Below, in pieces: positions 17,072 to 25,787 of a DNA stretch of 64,000 nucleotides. This DNA comes from Alphaproteobacteria bacterium (GTDB taxonomy: Bacteria > Pseudomonadota > Alphaproteobacteria > Rhizobiales > JAJFHC01), in assembly GCA_021775805.1 (NCBI GenBank), contig JAJFHD010000099.1:1-64000 (forward strand). The letters run 5' to 3'. Numbering within the stretch: the stretch's first letter is position 1; every line of letters begins with the position of its first letter. Both the position numbers and the translations under genes were made by a program. The notes below the pieces were generated by a model. The model was not told the origin of the DNA and did no database searches. It saw nothing but the letters and a program-made list of their open reading frames with translations.

Positions 17072-17860
17072 TTACAGCGACGGGTCGTTCTGTTTGCGGT
17101 CGAACCAGTTTCTGGAATCTTCTTCCTGGGCCTCGGGCGGGGCCGGTTCTGCAGGTGTCACCGTAACGTCCTCGACCTCTGGCTTCGACTGTTTCTTCTT
17201 GACCCGCTTGTTCAACGGCTTCGGGACGGGCTGCTTTTTTCGGACCGTCTTGTTTTTGGACTGTGCCGGTTTCGAGGATTGTCCAAAATGGGAACGGTTT
17301 TGGCTGCTCATGTAGCCGTATGCACGGGAGAAGCCGCGCAGCGAGAAATTAATGGCATTTTTCCGCCCGTTTCGCGTGACGAATGTAACCACGCCGTCCT
17401 TGGTTGTGCGCTTCATCGTGTCGATCATTGCGCTTTCGGCGAACCCCTCGATGAAACAACCCCGGGCGGTACAGCGGTCGATCCCCGCACGAGTCCGGTA
17501 GCTGGAAATGTCCACATCGACACCCGGCTTGATCAGGAAGCCGAGCGGCAGAACGATCTGGATAACGTCGCGCTTTTCTTCGGGGGAATGGGCAATCGTG
17601 ATGGCCAGTACCGGTTTCTTCAATTCGGCATGCAGCAATTGCTGGATCATCTGGCACTTCAGCCCGTTGACTGCGGGAACCCGGCACTCGACACGCCAGT
17701 CTTCAAACGGCCTGGTGACAAGTTCCGGGGCGGTGCCCGGCGTCGTCTGTTGCTGCGCGGCGGCCACCGTCGCTGTCCAAACAAGGGCCAATATCGGGAG
17801 GGCACATGACAGAAGCGGTGATGCCACCCTTGTGGTGCTGTTCATCGGCTCGACCCCCAT
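17072..17860 (-). CDS. IalB-family (invasion-associated locus B) exported protein
   Basis: This 262-residue protein has a signal peptide (hydrophobic LLSCALPILALVWTATVAAA) followed by the IalB core: RPFEDWRVEC, LKCQMIQQL, VIQIVLPLGFLIKPGV, and the GIDRCTARGCFIEG segment. The cysteines are placed as in the family. The last 70 residues are a Lys/Pro-rich then acidic tail (KPLNKRVKKKQSKPEVED) that is not part of the domain and could contact the cell wall or envelope. IalB proteins are widespread in Alphaproteobacteria; the function in free-living species is unclear. Its start lies 4 bases after the FAD oxidoreductase stop. Met6 (17845) is an alternative start. Confidence 0.85.
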   Translation of the reverse strand: MGVEPMNSTTRVASPLLSCALPILALVWTATVAAAQQQTTPGTAPELVTRPFEDWRVECRVPAVNGLKCQMIQQLLHAELKKPVLAITIAHSPEEKRDVIQIVLPLGFLIKPGVDVDISSYRTRAGIDRCTARGCFIEGFAESAMIDTMKRTTKDGVVTFVTRNGRKNAINFSLRGFSRAYGYMSSQNRSHFGQSSKPAQSKNKTVRKKQPVPKPLNKRVKKKQSKPEVEDVTVTPAEPAPPEAQEEDSRNWFDRKQNDPSL

Positions 17861-17864
17861 TTCG

Positions 17865-19163
17865 CTACCCCGCTTTGCGATCCCACCAGTCTCTTACTCT
17901 GAAATAGCTGCCAATCAAAGGCAGGAACCAGTTTGTGCCGCCGGAGTAGAGCGGGTGATCGGGGAATGGACCTTTTTCGAAGGCACTGCCGGAATTCGAT
18001 GTCCCGGCAATCTTGCGGGCGAGTTTGGTTCCCATATACGTCATCGGCGCGATTCCGGTGCCATTGCATCCCAAGGCGTAGTGCAGGCCGTCCATCACGC
18101 CAAGGTGGGGCCGTTCGTCGAGAGTGAGGGCAACGTTTCCGTTCCAGGCATGCGTAATCTTCGCATCCGCAAGCATCGGAAACCGTTCCACCATGATGGC
18201 GCGCAGGAGCGGGGCCATTTCAGTCGCCGTGATGTCGCGCCACTTGACGCGGCTGCCTAAAATCATTCTGCGCTTGTCGCTCGAAAGACGAGAGAAGGTG
18301 ACGATACGTTTGCTGTCCGAGAACGAACGGTCGAGGGGGCTGAGCGACCGGGCAAGATCGGCCGGGAGTTCCTCGGTTGCGATGATGTACGCCTTGAGCG
18401 GCACGAGGCGGCGCTTGAATTGCGGGGTCACGTCGCCGGTGTAGCCGTTGGTTGCGATCACGACCTGGTCTGCCAGTACCACGCCCCGGGTTGTGGTCAG
18501 GCTCCACCGGTCATTGGCCCTGGCAAGCGTCTGAACACCGGCGTGCGTGCAGATCGGGATGTTGCGTTGCTCGCAGGCGCGCATCAGTCCCTGGAAGTAG
18601 CGGGCCGGATGGAGGTGGGCTGCGTCCGGCGTCACCAATCCGCCATGGTAGAAATCACTGCCGATCTGTTCGCGCTGCTGCTCGCGGGTCACGACAAAGG
18701 CACCGGCTTGCGAGTGGCGGTTCAAGGCTTCGGCCTTGGTTTTCATGGCCTGGAGGTGTCTCGGCGACCAGGCCCCGGTGAACCGGCCGGTCAGCGACCA
18801 ACCGCAATCGATCTTCTCTTCCCTGATCAACCTTTCGACGTGGCGGAGGCTGTCTACGCCTTCCTGCATGGCGGTTGCTGTGTAGGCGGCGTCAGGGGCT
18901 CTGCCGACCAGAGGTTTCTTGACCGCAGCGCTACCGCCTACGAGGCCGCCCGAACGCGTCGATGCTCCATATCCCGCGTCGTTTTCGTCAAGAACTACCG
19001 AGTCGATACCCTGTTTGGAGAGCTCCAGCGCGGTGGCCAGGCCGGCATATCCGGCACCAATGATGGCGACACTGCACGACGACGGCAGATCGAGAAGGTC
19101 CGGCGAAGACGGTTCATAGGCGTCCCACCAGTAAGGCCGTTCCCGGTACTCCTCGTGAAACAT
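17865..19163 (-). CDS. FAD-dependent amine oxidoreductase (DAO/PuuB-like)
   Basis: From ATG 19161-19163 the protein has 432 residues; more upstream starts add a low-similarity extension. The N-terminus YWWDAYEPSSPDL and then SVAIIGAGYAGLATALEL (FAD binding) match gamma-glutamylputrescine oxidase-type DAO proteins. Further motifs are YGASTRSGGLVGG and a C-terminal ALGCNGTGIAPMTYMGTKLA. It likely oxidises a primary or secondary amine or N-methylated amino acid. It is a paralog of the enzyme at 45078. The downstream IalB gene is close but functionally unrelated. Confidence 0.85.
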   Translation of the reverse strand: MFHEEYRERPYWWDAYEPSSPDLLDLPSSCSVAIIGAGYAGLATALELSKQGIDSVVLDENDAGYGASTRSGGLVGGSAAVKKPLVGRAPDAAYTATAMQEGVDSLRHVERLIREEKIDCGWSLTGRFTGAWSPRHLQAMKTKAEALNRHSQAGAFVVTREQQREQIGSDFYHGGLVTPDAAHLHPARYFQGLMRACEQRNIPICTHAGVQTLARANDRWSLTTTRGVVLADQVVIATNGYTGDVTPQFKRRLVPLKAYIIATEELPADLARSLSPLDRSFSDSKRIVTFSRLSSDKRRMILGSRVKWRDITATEMAPLLRAIMVERFPMLADAKITHAWNGNVALTLDERPHLGVMDGLHYALGCNGTGIAPMTYMGTKLARKIAGTSNSGSAFEKGPFPDHPLYSGGTNWFLPLIGSYFRVRDWWDRKAG

Positions 19164-19464
19164 GTGACTTGTGAGATCCCGTTTTTGACTGGCCGATTGC
19201 CATTCTCGACGAGAACGCGGTGAACATCCAGTGAACTCTTGATCCACCAGTTGCCGCATTAGGCTTGCCGTCTCTTCGCGCCAGTATCGAGCGCACCACC
19301 GCTCGCGGTTGAGAATTTGTATTGAAGATCGATGTTCCCGTTGATATGTCCGACACAAACTCCTAAGTATCCTATAACTGGAGGGTTTAGGGGCGGTTGG
19401 GTGACTTCACTGCCCGGTCCTGGATCGGCGAGACACCGGCAGACAAACGCGAAAGGCGCGGGTC
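19164..19464. other. about 300-base intergenic gap between divergent FAD oxidoreductase and CueR-like genes
   Basis: No gene is supported. A loose dyad AAACTCC...GGAGGGTTT (about 19358-19390) lies roughly 75 bases before the MerR-type start, with a right half resembling CueR operators (ACTGGAGGGT), but the left half is poor. Confidence 0.25.
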
Positions 19465-19860
19465 ATGAATATCGGACAGGCATCGCAACATTCCGGGTTA
19501 CCGGTAAAGACGATCCGCTACTACGAAGACATCGCGCTGCTCAAGCCCTCTCGTGCGGAAAACGGTTACCGTGATTATTGCGACAAGGATGTTCACAGGC
19601 TGCGGTTCCTCCAACGGTCCCGGAGTCTTGGGTTTTCCATCGAGGAGTGCCGGCAGCTGCTGTCGCTCTACGAGGACAAACACCGAGCGAGTGCGGATGT
19701 GAAAGCGCTGGCCAATGGCAAGATCATGGAAGTCCGGCGCAAGATCGACGAGTTGCGATCGATGGAAGCGACGTTGAAAGCGCTGGCGGAGAATTGCCGG
19801 GGCAACAATCGGCCTGACTGTCCGATCCTTGACGACATAGCGGGTGACGCTATCAAATAA
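19465..19860 (+). CDS. MerR-family regulator, CueR/HmrR type (Cu(I)-responsive)
   Basis: This 131-residue protein starts MNIGQASQHSGLPVKTIRYYE, the MerR winged helix. A long dimerisation helix (residues 80-110) follows. The metal loop carries Cys111 and Cys119 in the spacing C-x7-C, followed by PI, as in CueR and HmrR, which bind monovalent copper or silver. No copper ATPase, multicopper oxidase or chaperone gene is nearby, so the target is either distant or the divergent FAD oxidoreductase gene. A 240-base gap to the downstream hydantoinase-type gene suggests a separate unit. Confidence 0.85.
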   Translation: MNIGQASQHSGLPVKTIRYYEDIALLKPSRAENGYRDYCDKDVHRLRFLQRSRSLGFSIEECRQLLSLYEDKHRASADVKALANGKIMEVRRKIDELRSMEATLKALAENCRGNNRPDCPILDDIAGDAIK

Positions 19861-20121
19861 TGAAAAGGGAAATTCTCCCGGAATTGTAGAGGGCGACATG
19901 CCCGTTGGTACGATAGACGATGCAATTCCAGGACGACCAAGCTGTCCGCGGCCGAAACACGAAAGTCAGGGCGGCCCATCCTGAGCATGACGCAATGCCG
20001 GCTCCGGGCAGAGTTGGAGCCCGCCTGCGTCATTAACCATAATAGAGACCGCTTCCGGATTTGTCGTTGGGGCATGTTGCGCGACGGCACGTCAGCATTC
20101 ATAAGTGATGCTGGAGAAATA

Positions 20122-21387
20122 ATGATCGACGTCAACCAAGAACGCCTCTGGCACACCATGATGCACATGGCCGAAGTCGGCAAGCTGCCCGGCGGTGGCG
20201 TTTGCCGGACCGCGCTTTCCGATGAAGATCGTCGGGGCAGGGAACTGTTTGTGCGCTGGTGTCAGGAAGCCGGGTGTGCCGTCGACGTCGATCAGGTGGG
20301 TAACATATTCGCGCGCCGTGCCGGGCGCAGCCGCAAGCTTGGGGCCGTCGCCACCGGCAGTCATCTTGATACGCAACCTCATGGCGGGCGCTTCGACGGT
20401 GTCTTCGGCGTCTTGGCCGGTCTCGAGATCGTGCGCAGTCTTAACGACGCGAACATCGAAACGGCGGCACCGATCGATATCGTCAACTGGACCAACGAGG
20501 AGGGTGTGCGGTTCTCACCGCCTCTGACGGGGTCGGCGGCGTTTGCCGGCCAGGTGACTGCCGAAGACGTTCATGCCATCCGGACACATGATGCGGTGAC
20601 GGTGGGCGAAGAGTTGTCACGTACCGGATACCTTGGCCCGCTCGAAGCGGGAAAACGCGACATAAGCTATTTTGTTGAAGCGCATATCGAACAAGGCCCC
20701 AGGCTGGAGGCCGAAGGTCTTGCTATCGGGGTCGTGACCGGCGTCCAGGGCATTCGATGGCTCACGGTAGACGTCAATGGCCGCGACGGTCATGCCGGAA
20801 CGGTGCCGATGGATCTGCGGCGAGACGCCATGGCCGGGGCTGCGCGGATGATTTCCGAGTGTTACGACATCGCCGTGGCCGCCGCGCCCGACATCCGCGC
20901 CACGGTGGGCCGGGTCGACGTGGTTCCCAATTCAGGCTCGACAATACCGGGAAAGGTCGTGTTCAACATTGATCTTCGCCATCCCATCGATGGCGTGCTC
21001 GAGACGGTTGAACAGCGCTTGCGTAAACGGTTCTCGGAGATCTCTCTGGACCGGTCTCTTGAAACACATTTCTCGCCTTCGCTGAACAACCCTGCGGTTA
21101 CCTTCGATGAAGACCTTGTGGCAGCGGTCCGCAAGTCTGCCGTGCAACGCGGATTTCCTCACTGCGACATGATCAGCGGGGCGGGGCACGATGCCATGAA
21201 TGTTGCAGCCGTCGTCCCCACGGCGATGATTTTTGTGCCGTGTCGCGAAGGCATCAGCCATAACGAGGCGGAGTTTGCCTCTCCGGAGGATCTGGCGGCC
21301 GGGGCGAATGTGCTGCTGGATACTATCCTGTCCAAGGCGGGTGCCATGCGCATGGCACCGCGGACAGCCGAGGCTGACGAGCCATGA
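20122..21387 (+). CDS. M20-family N-carbamoyl amino acid amidohydrolase (hydantoinase/carbamoylase family)
   Basis: ATG 20122 with GGAG just upstream gives 421 residues. The family motifs are a metal site GSHLDTQPHGGRFDGVFG, NWTNEEGVRF with catalytic Glu, and the C-terminal SGAGHDAMN and IFVPCREGISHNEAE. This matches the HyuC/AllC/beta-ureidopropionase group, which cleaves N-carbamoyl amino acids or ureidoglycolate-type substrates to CO2, ammonia and the amino acid. It needs a divalent metal and acts in the cytoplasm. It is followed after 230 bases by an orphan solute-binding protein gene. The substrate could be an N-carbamoyl derivative of an imported amide. Confidence 0.87.
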   Translation: MIDVNQERLWHTMMHMAEVGKLPGGGVCRTALSDEDRRGRELFVRWCQEAGCAVDVDQVGNIFARRAGRSRKLGAVATGSHLDTQPHGGRFDGVFGVLAGLEIVRSLNDANIETAAPIDIVNWTNEEGVRFSPPLTGSAAFAGQVTAEDVHAIRTHDAVTVGEELSRTGYLGPLEAGKRDISYFVEAHIEQGPRLEAEGLAIGVVTGVQGIRWLTVDVNGRDGHAGTVPMDLRRDAMAGAARMISECYDIAVAAAPDIRATVGRVDVVPNSGSTIPGKVVFNIDLRHPIDGVLETVEQRLRKRFSEISLDRSLETHFSPSLNNPAVTFDEDLVAAVRKSAVQRGFPHCDMISGAGHDAMNVAAVVPTAMIFVPCREGISHNEAEFASPEDLAAGANVLLDTILSKAGAMRMAPRTAEADEP

Positions 21388-21561
21388 GGGCACAATGACG
21401 GTCTTTGACCGTATGCATCCACAGGGCCTCGAAGGTTTCAATCGCCTCGGGAGAAGTCAGAATGCTATTCGCAAATTCCAACAGTTTGTTTATTGCCAAG
21501 TTTATCGTTAAACATTGATTGGAAACGAAGAACTGGCGTAAGCTTTGCGGCGGTGAAGGAA

Positions 21562-21571
21562 ATTTGCAAAT
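21562..21571. promoter_or_regulatory. palindrome ATTTGCAAAT before solute-binding protein gene
   Basis: A perfect 10-base palindrome lies 50 bases upstream of the ATG at 21621 in an otherwise gene-free leader. It may be an operator for the solute-binding protein gene; only its symmetry supports this. Confidence 0.3.
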
Positions 21572-21620
21572 CTGACAATGCGATGTCTTCTAGAAATGAC
21601 ACAAACGGGAGAGAATTCAG

Positions 21621-23216
21621 ATGAAGAAACAAATGGATAAAACAAGCCGTATCAGCGTCGGCACGGTCGACCGACGCGAGCTTATGGCGGGTGCCGCTGC
21701 GGTCGGCATGTTTGCGGCCGCCGGCCCGCTGATCGGGATACAGCCTGCCCATGCGATGACCCCAAAGAAGGGCGGCCATCTGCGTCTAGCCACGGCTGAA
21801 GGCTCTTCCAGTGACGTGCTCGATCCGGCACCGGATTCGAGTGCTTTCATCACCATGCTCTCGTCAACCTATCTGGGCCAGCTTACCGAAGTGGACGCGA
21901 ATGGCGGTCTGCAGCCACAGTTGGCAGAGTCGTTTGAGCCGAATGCGAATGCAACCGAGTGGGTCTTCAACCTGCGCAAGGGCGTCACTTTCCACGACGG
22001 CAAGTCGTTTGAAGCGGAAGATGTCGTCGCTACCATCAACCATCATCGCGGCAAGGATTCCAAATCTTCGCTGAAAGCATTTGCAGCCCAGGTCGAGGAC
22101 GTCAAAGCAGACGGCAAGCACCGGGTGATCCTCTCCCTTAAGGAAGGCAATGCCGACTATCCATTTATTCTGAGTACAGGCGCCTTTTCGATTCTGCCGA
22201 GCAAGGACGGCAAGGCCCAACCGCTGGCGGGTAAAGGTACCGGGGCCTACATGCTCGATGAGATCGAGACCGGTGTGCGCGCCGTGCTCAAGAAAAACCC
22301 CAACCACTTCGATGACCGCGTCGGGCATTTCGATTCCGCAGAATTGCTGATTGTCGCGGATGCGGCAGCCAGGCAGAATGCGCTTCTATCCGGACAGGTC
22401 GACATGATGGACAAGGTCGATCTGAAGACCGCACACCTTCTGGAGAACAAAGAGAACATCGAAGTTCTGGAAGTCACAGGCACGCTTCACTACACGTTCC
22501 CGATGGACACCCGCAAGGGACCGTTTTCGGACAACAACGTGCGGATGGCGCTCAAACACTCGATTGACCGAGAAGAAATCCTGCAGAAGGTGCTCCGTGG
22601 GCGTGGCGCGGTCGGCAACGACCATCCGATCTCCCCGGCAAACCGGTACTACAACACGGAGTTGAAGGCACGCCCCTACGATCCGGAGAAGGCCAAGTTC
22701 TATCTGAAGCAAGCCGGGCTGGATAAGCTGGATGTGGAACTCAGTGCATCCGATGCTATCTGGAACGGTGCGGTGGACGCGGTGGTGCTTTACCGTGAAC
22801 AGGCAGCCAAGGCCGGTATCAACATCACGGCCAACCGTGTCCCCAATGACGGCTACTGGTCGAACGTCTGGATGAAACATCCGTGGTGCGCGAGCTACTG
22901 GAGCGGGCGTCCGACCGAAGACTGGATGTTCTCGCAAGGTTATGGCGGTGAGTCGAGCTGGAACGAGTCGTTCTGGCAGCATAAAAAATTCAACCTGCTG
23001 CTCAAGGCCGCCCGTGCGGAACTGGACGATGCCAAACGCCGTGACATGTACTGGGAAATGCAGTCGATCGTGCGCGACGAAGGCGGCTCGGTTGTGCCGC
23101 TGTTCGCAAGCCACGTCATGGCCCACCAGAAAGGCAAACTCGGCCATCCCGCCAAAGTGGCCGGCAACTGGAATCTCGACGGCTACAAGCTGATCGAGCG
23201 CTGGTGGTTTACCTGA
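21621..23216 (+). CDS. extracellular solute-binding protein, family 5 (Opp/Dpp type), Tat-exported orphan
   Basis: This is a 531-residue periplasmic binding protein. The N-terminus has a Tat signal with twin arginine in TVDRRELMAGAAAVG and a cleavage region ...QPAHA. The mature protein follows the peptide/nickel-binding family: PKKGGHLRLATAEG, WVFNLRKGVTFHDGKSF, NVRMALKHSIDREEIL. GGGAGAG is the ribosome-binding site. No permease or ATPase gene lies near it. It is clearly homologous to the protein at 27849: both contain GYWSNVW, YWSGRPTEDW, GNDHPIS, and end in DGYKL...RWWF. The ligand is unknown; a short peptide or N-blocked amino acid is plausible given the hydrolases around it. Confidence 0.92.
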   Translation: MKKQMDKTSRISVGTVDRRELMAGAAAVGMFAAAGPLIGIQPAHAMTPKKGGHLRLATAEGSSSDVLDPAPDSSAFITMLSSTYLGQLTEVDANGGLQPQLAESFEPNANATEWVFNLRKGVTFHDGKSFEAEDVVATINHHRGKDSKSSLKAFAAQVEDVKADGKHRVILSLKEGNADYPFILSTGAFSILPSKDGKAQPLAGKGTGAYMLDEIETGVRAVLKKNPNHFDDRVGHFDSAELLIVADAAARQNALLSGQVDMMDKVDLKTAHLLENKENIEVLEVTGTLHYTFPMDTRKGPFSDNNVRMALKHSIDREEILQKVLRGRGAVGNDHPISPANRYYNTELKARPYDPEKAKFYLKQAGLDKLDVELSASDAIWNGAVDAVVLYREQAAKAGINITANRVPNDGYWSNVWMKHPWCASYWSGRPTEDWMFSQGYGGESSWNESFWQHKKFNLLLKAARAELDDAKRRDMYWEMQSIVRDEGGSVVPLFASHVMAHQKGKLGHPAKVAGNWNLDGYKLIERWWFT

Positions 23217-23234
23217 TATAGGTCCAAACAGTAC

Positions 23235-23266
23235 GGGGCCGCACCGCGATGTGGCGGCGCGGCCCC
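23235..23266 (+). terminator. strong GC hairpin between convergent genes
   Basis: Arms GGGGCCGC-A-CCGC and GCGG-C-GCGGCCCC enclose a 6-base loop, with one internal mismatch, and a further C/G pair closes the base. A T-rich stretch (GGATTATTTGTTTAC) follows on the plus strand. It lies 18 bases after the solute-binding protein stop and before the stop of the convergent AraC-type regulator, so it probably terminates both. Confidence 0.65.
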
Positions 23267-23350
23267 GACCGGATTATTTGTTTACTTCGTAATGTGGGCG
23301 CTTGGCGCCTTTCCTGGTTCGATTCGGCGGCGCCGCTTACAGGCCGGGGA

Positions 23351-24463
23351 TCAGTCCAGATTTTGCGCGGCGGTTGACGATGCCAGGGCAAATTTTGGCA
23401 GTTTTCGCCGCTCTTCCGATGGCGACAAGCCGAACCGGTCACGAAAGCATTTCGAGAAATAGTTGGTGGTCGAGAAGCCGACAATCATGGCAATCTGCCA
23501 CACACTCAGTTCGGTGAGCCGCACCAGCGTGCGGGCATGGTCCAAACGCAAGGCCCGGAAGTACAGTTGCGGCGTGGTTGCAAAGTAGCTGTGGAAGAGC
23601 CGTTCCAGCTGCTTTTGGGATGTTCCGGCTCGCCGCGCCAGGTCCGACATCCTGATAGGACGCTCAATGTGATCTTCCATCAGTTTCAGGGCGCGACGTA
23701 TCGACTGATGGCGGATATGCTTGAAAGGGCTGTCGGCGCTTGGCTGATTGTCCGATCCGGGTCTGATGCTCTGATGCATAATCTGGCGCGCGACGGCGGT
23801 AGACACTTTGGGTCCCAGATCATTGGCGACGATATGCAAAAACATGTCTATCGCCCCGGTTCCGCCTGAACAGGTGAAGATGTCGCCGTCGAACAGGTAC
23901 AGTTCGCGGGATACTTCGATCAACGGATAGGTTTCGGAAAAGGCCTGAATGTCTTCCCAGTGCAACGTGCAACGGTGGCCAGACAGAAGTCCCGCCTTGG
24001 CCAGGATCCAGGTGCCGGTGGCGATGGCACCGATCATTACGTTGTTGGCGTGAAGCTTGTGCAGCCAGGCAATGGCGCGCTGATCGTCAATGAGATGGCC
24101 GTCCAGCCCGGCACAAACGACAACGGCGTCGAGCGGCGGCACATCGTCAATCGTGAAGTCTGCGACCGTTCTCAGCCGGTTCATCGCAAGGATTTCCCGA
24201 CCATGACTGGAAACGCTGCACCACTGGAAATGCTCGGATCCCGTGACATAGGCCGTGTCGCGTAAGACGTCGATCATGCCCGATAGGGGAAGAAGCGGAT
24301 ACTGATCGAACAACAGAAACCCGAAACGGCGTGGACGCCGGGGAAGCCCTGCTGGATGCGTGTCCTGGGTCAATGGTCCGCTCGCTGCAACTTCAATAAT
24401 TCGCAACCTCCGGGCGCGCTTTGCTATCCCCGATTGCCTGATATTGTGCAGCAGAGATGTCAA
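23351..24463 (-). CDS. GlxA-type AraC transcriptional regulator (DJ-1/PfpI + AraC HTH)
   Basis: The frame gives 370 residues from a TTG at 24463; no good ATG is available, so the exact start is uncertain and may lie 20-40 residues further in. A DJ-1/PfpI-like domain (about residues 47-230; RFGFLLFDQYPLLPLSGMI, GAIATGTWILAKAGLL) precedes two AraC helix-turn-helix motifs at the C-terminus (MSDLARRAGTSQKQLERLF and VWQIAMIVGFSTTNYFSKCF). GbdR, CdhR and GlxA-type relatives sense glycine betaine, carnitine or related metabolites and activate catabolic operons. It is divergent from the M24 gene at 24551 across a region with two strong inverted repeats. Confidence 0.87.
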   Translation of the reverse strand: MTSLLHNIRQSGIAKRARRLRIIEVAASGPLTQDTHPAGLPRRPRRFGFLLFDQYPLLPLSGMIDVLRDTAYVTGSEHFQWCSVSSHGREILAMNRLRTVADFTIDDVPPLDAVVVCAGLDGHLIDDQRAIAWLHKLHANNVMIGAIATGTWILAKAGLLSGHRCTLHWEDIQAFSETYPLIEVSRELYLFDGDIFTCSGGTGAIDMFLHIVANDLGPKVSTAVARQIMHQSIRPGSDNQPSADSPFKHIRHQSIRRALKLMEDHIERPIRMSDLARRAGTSQKQLERLFHSYFATTPQLYFRALRLDHARTLVRLTELSVWQIAMIVGFSTTNYFSKCFRDRFGLSPSEERRKLPKFALASSTAAQNLD

Positions 24464-24466
24464 CTA

Positions 24467-24500
24467 TGTCGAATCATTATCTCAATGAGACGATTCGACA
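24467..24500. promoter_or_regulatory. inverted repeat, 9-base arms, between divergent regulator and M24 genes
   Basis: TGTCGAATC at 24467 and GATTCGACA at 24492 are perfect inverted repeats separated by 16 bases. It abuts the start of the GlxA-type regulator and lies about 50 bases before the M24 start. It is a candidate operator for that regulator. Confidence 0.5.
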
Positions 24501-24525
24501 GTCATCGGCCAGCACGGCCGATGAC
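24501..24525. promoter_or_regulatory. inverted repeat, 10-base arms with 5-base spacer, upstream of M24 gene
   Basis: GTCATCGGCC and GGCCGATGAC are perfect complements around AGCAC. The element sits 25 bases before the ATG at 24551. It may be a second operator or a hairpin in the mRNA leader of the M24 gene. Confidence 0.5.
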
Positions 24526-24550
24526 ATTCTGAAATGGCGGACCGCAGACA

Positions 24551-25786
24551 ATGGGGAACGTCCTGACCGTGACCGGAATGCATGCTGAACTCAGACAGAA
24601 GTTACGCAAAAGGCTGCGACAAAGGGGCGTTGACGTCTACATCGCCTGCACGCCGTCCAACGTGCATTACACATCGGGCTTCCAAAGTTCTTTCATTGAC
24701 CTGTCCTGGCAGATGACGGGCACTGATCTTGTCGTCGTTCCCGCGTTCGACGATCTGGAGCCGGCAATCATCGTCAGCGAGTATTGTGCGCCGCACGCCA
24801 TGGCCGCTTCGGACATTGGCGATGTCCGGTCTTACTCGATGTGGACGGAGGGACGCGATCTGGCGGTCGTGGCACAGGCCCGATCAGACCGGAACCTGAT
24901 CGTGGATCGGCCGGAGCAATATGATTCAGCCGAGATCTTCGGGCTGGTAAAAGACGTTCTTCGTGATCGCGGGCTGGACAATGCGGTTATCGGCTCTGAT
25001 CTCGCGCTGATGAAGCACAGTACCTTCGAATGGTTGCTCAGGACCTTCCCCGGCCACGACCTTGTCGATTGCGAAGACATACTCTACGAAGCCAGACGCA
25101 TCAAGCATCCAGGCGAGATTGACCGCCTTCGATGCGCGGCTTCCCTGTTTGATGCCGGAGTGAGCCACGCTGCATCGCTGGTCGTTGAGGGCCAGTCAAG
25201 CGATCAGATGCGCAATAATTTTGAAGCCGGCGTTGCCGCCGCACTGGCGTCGATACCGGAAGCCGGCACCTGCCAGGGCTCGTTCTTTTTCCCCCATGTG
25301 GGCGTCGGCAGTGACGCGCCAGCAAGAAGCGGTGACATCATCAAACTGGACTGCGGCGTGAAGATCGATGGCTACTGGAGCGACGGCTGCCGGCATTTTT
25401 GCCTCGGCAAGCCAAGCGCAAATCAGCGGCTGGTACACGATGCGTTGAAGGCGGGCTTTGACGCCGCATTGCCGCTGTTGCGACCGGGGGCGGTCATGAA
25501 AGACATATACGATGCGGCACTCGCTGCTGTTCGCTATGCCGGTCTGCCGAACTATTCCCGCGGCCATTTCGGTCATTCCATCGGCATGGACGACCAGACC
25601 GAAGAACCTCCCTTCATCGGCCCCAACCGGGCTGTTCTCGAGGCCGGTATGGTTGTCTGTCTGGAAGTACCGTACTACCCGGCCGACATCGGCGGTTTCA
25701 ACATCGAGGACATGTTTGTCATTACCGACGCCGGCCACGAGGCGCTGACGCATCTGCCGCGCGATCTGATCGAACTGTCCCCATAG
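24551..25786 (+). CDS. M24 metallopeptidase (Xaa-Pro aminopeptidase/prolidase-like)
   Basis: This 411-residue protein has an N-terminal creatinase fold and an M24 domain in which all five metal ligands look intact: IKLDCGVKIDGYWSDGCRH (two Asp), RGHFGHSIGM (His), VVCLEVPYY (Glu) and NIEDMFVITDAG (Glu). It is therefore expected to be an active di-metal peptidase, unlike the two creatinase-like paralogs at 14216 and 15859. The substrate may be a dipeptide with proline or an N-blocked derivative. An in-frame ATG at 24578 is an alternative start; neither has a strong ribosome-binding site. It is convergent with the CocE-type hydrolase, ending 1 base from that gene's stop. Confidence 0.87.
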   Translation: MGNVLTVTGMHAELRQKLRKRLRQRGVDVYIACTPSNVHYTSGFQSSFIDLSWQMTGTDLVVVPAFDDLEPAIIVSEYCAPHAMAASDIGDVRSYSMWTEGRDLAVVAQARSDRNLIVDRPEQYDSAEIFGLVKDVLRDRGLDNAVIGSDLALMKHSTFEWLLRTFPGHDLVDCEDILYEARRIKHPGEIDRLRCAASLFDAGVSHAASLVVEGQSSDQMRNNFEAGVAAALASIPEAGTCQGSFFFPHVGVGSDAPARSGDIIKLDCGVKIDGYWSDGCRHFCLGKPSANQRLVHDALKAGFDAALPLLRPGAVMKDIYDAALAAVRYAGLPNYSRGHFGHSIGMDDQTEEPPFIGPNRAVLEAGMVVCLEVPYYPADIGGFNIEDMFVITDAGHEALTHLPRDLIELSP

Positions 25787-25787
25787 A

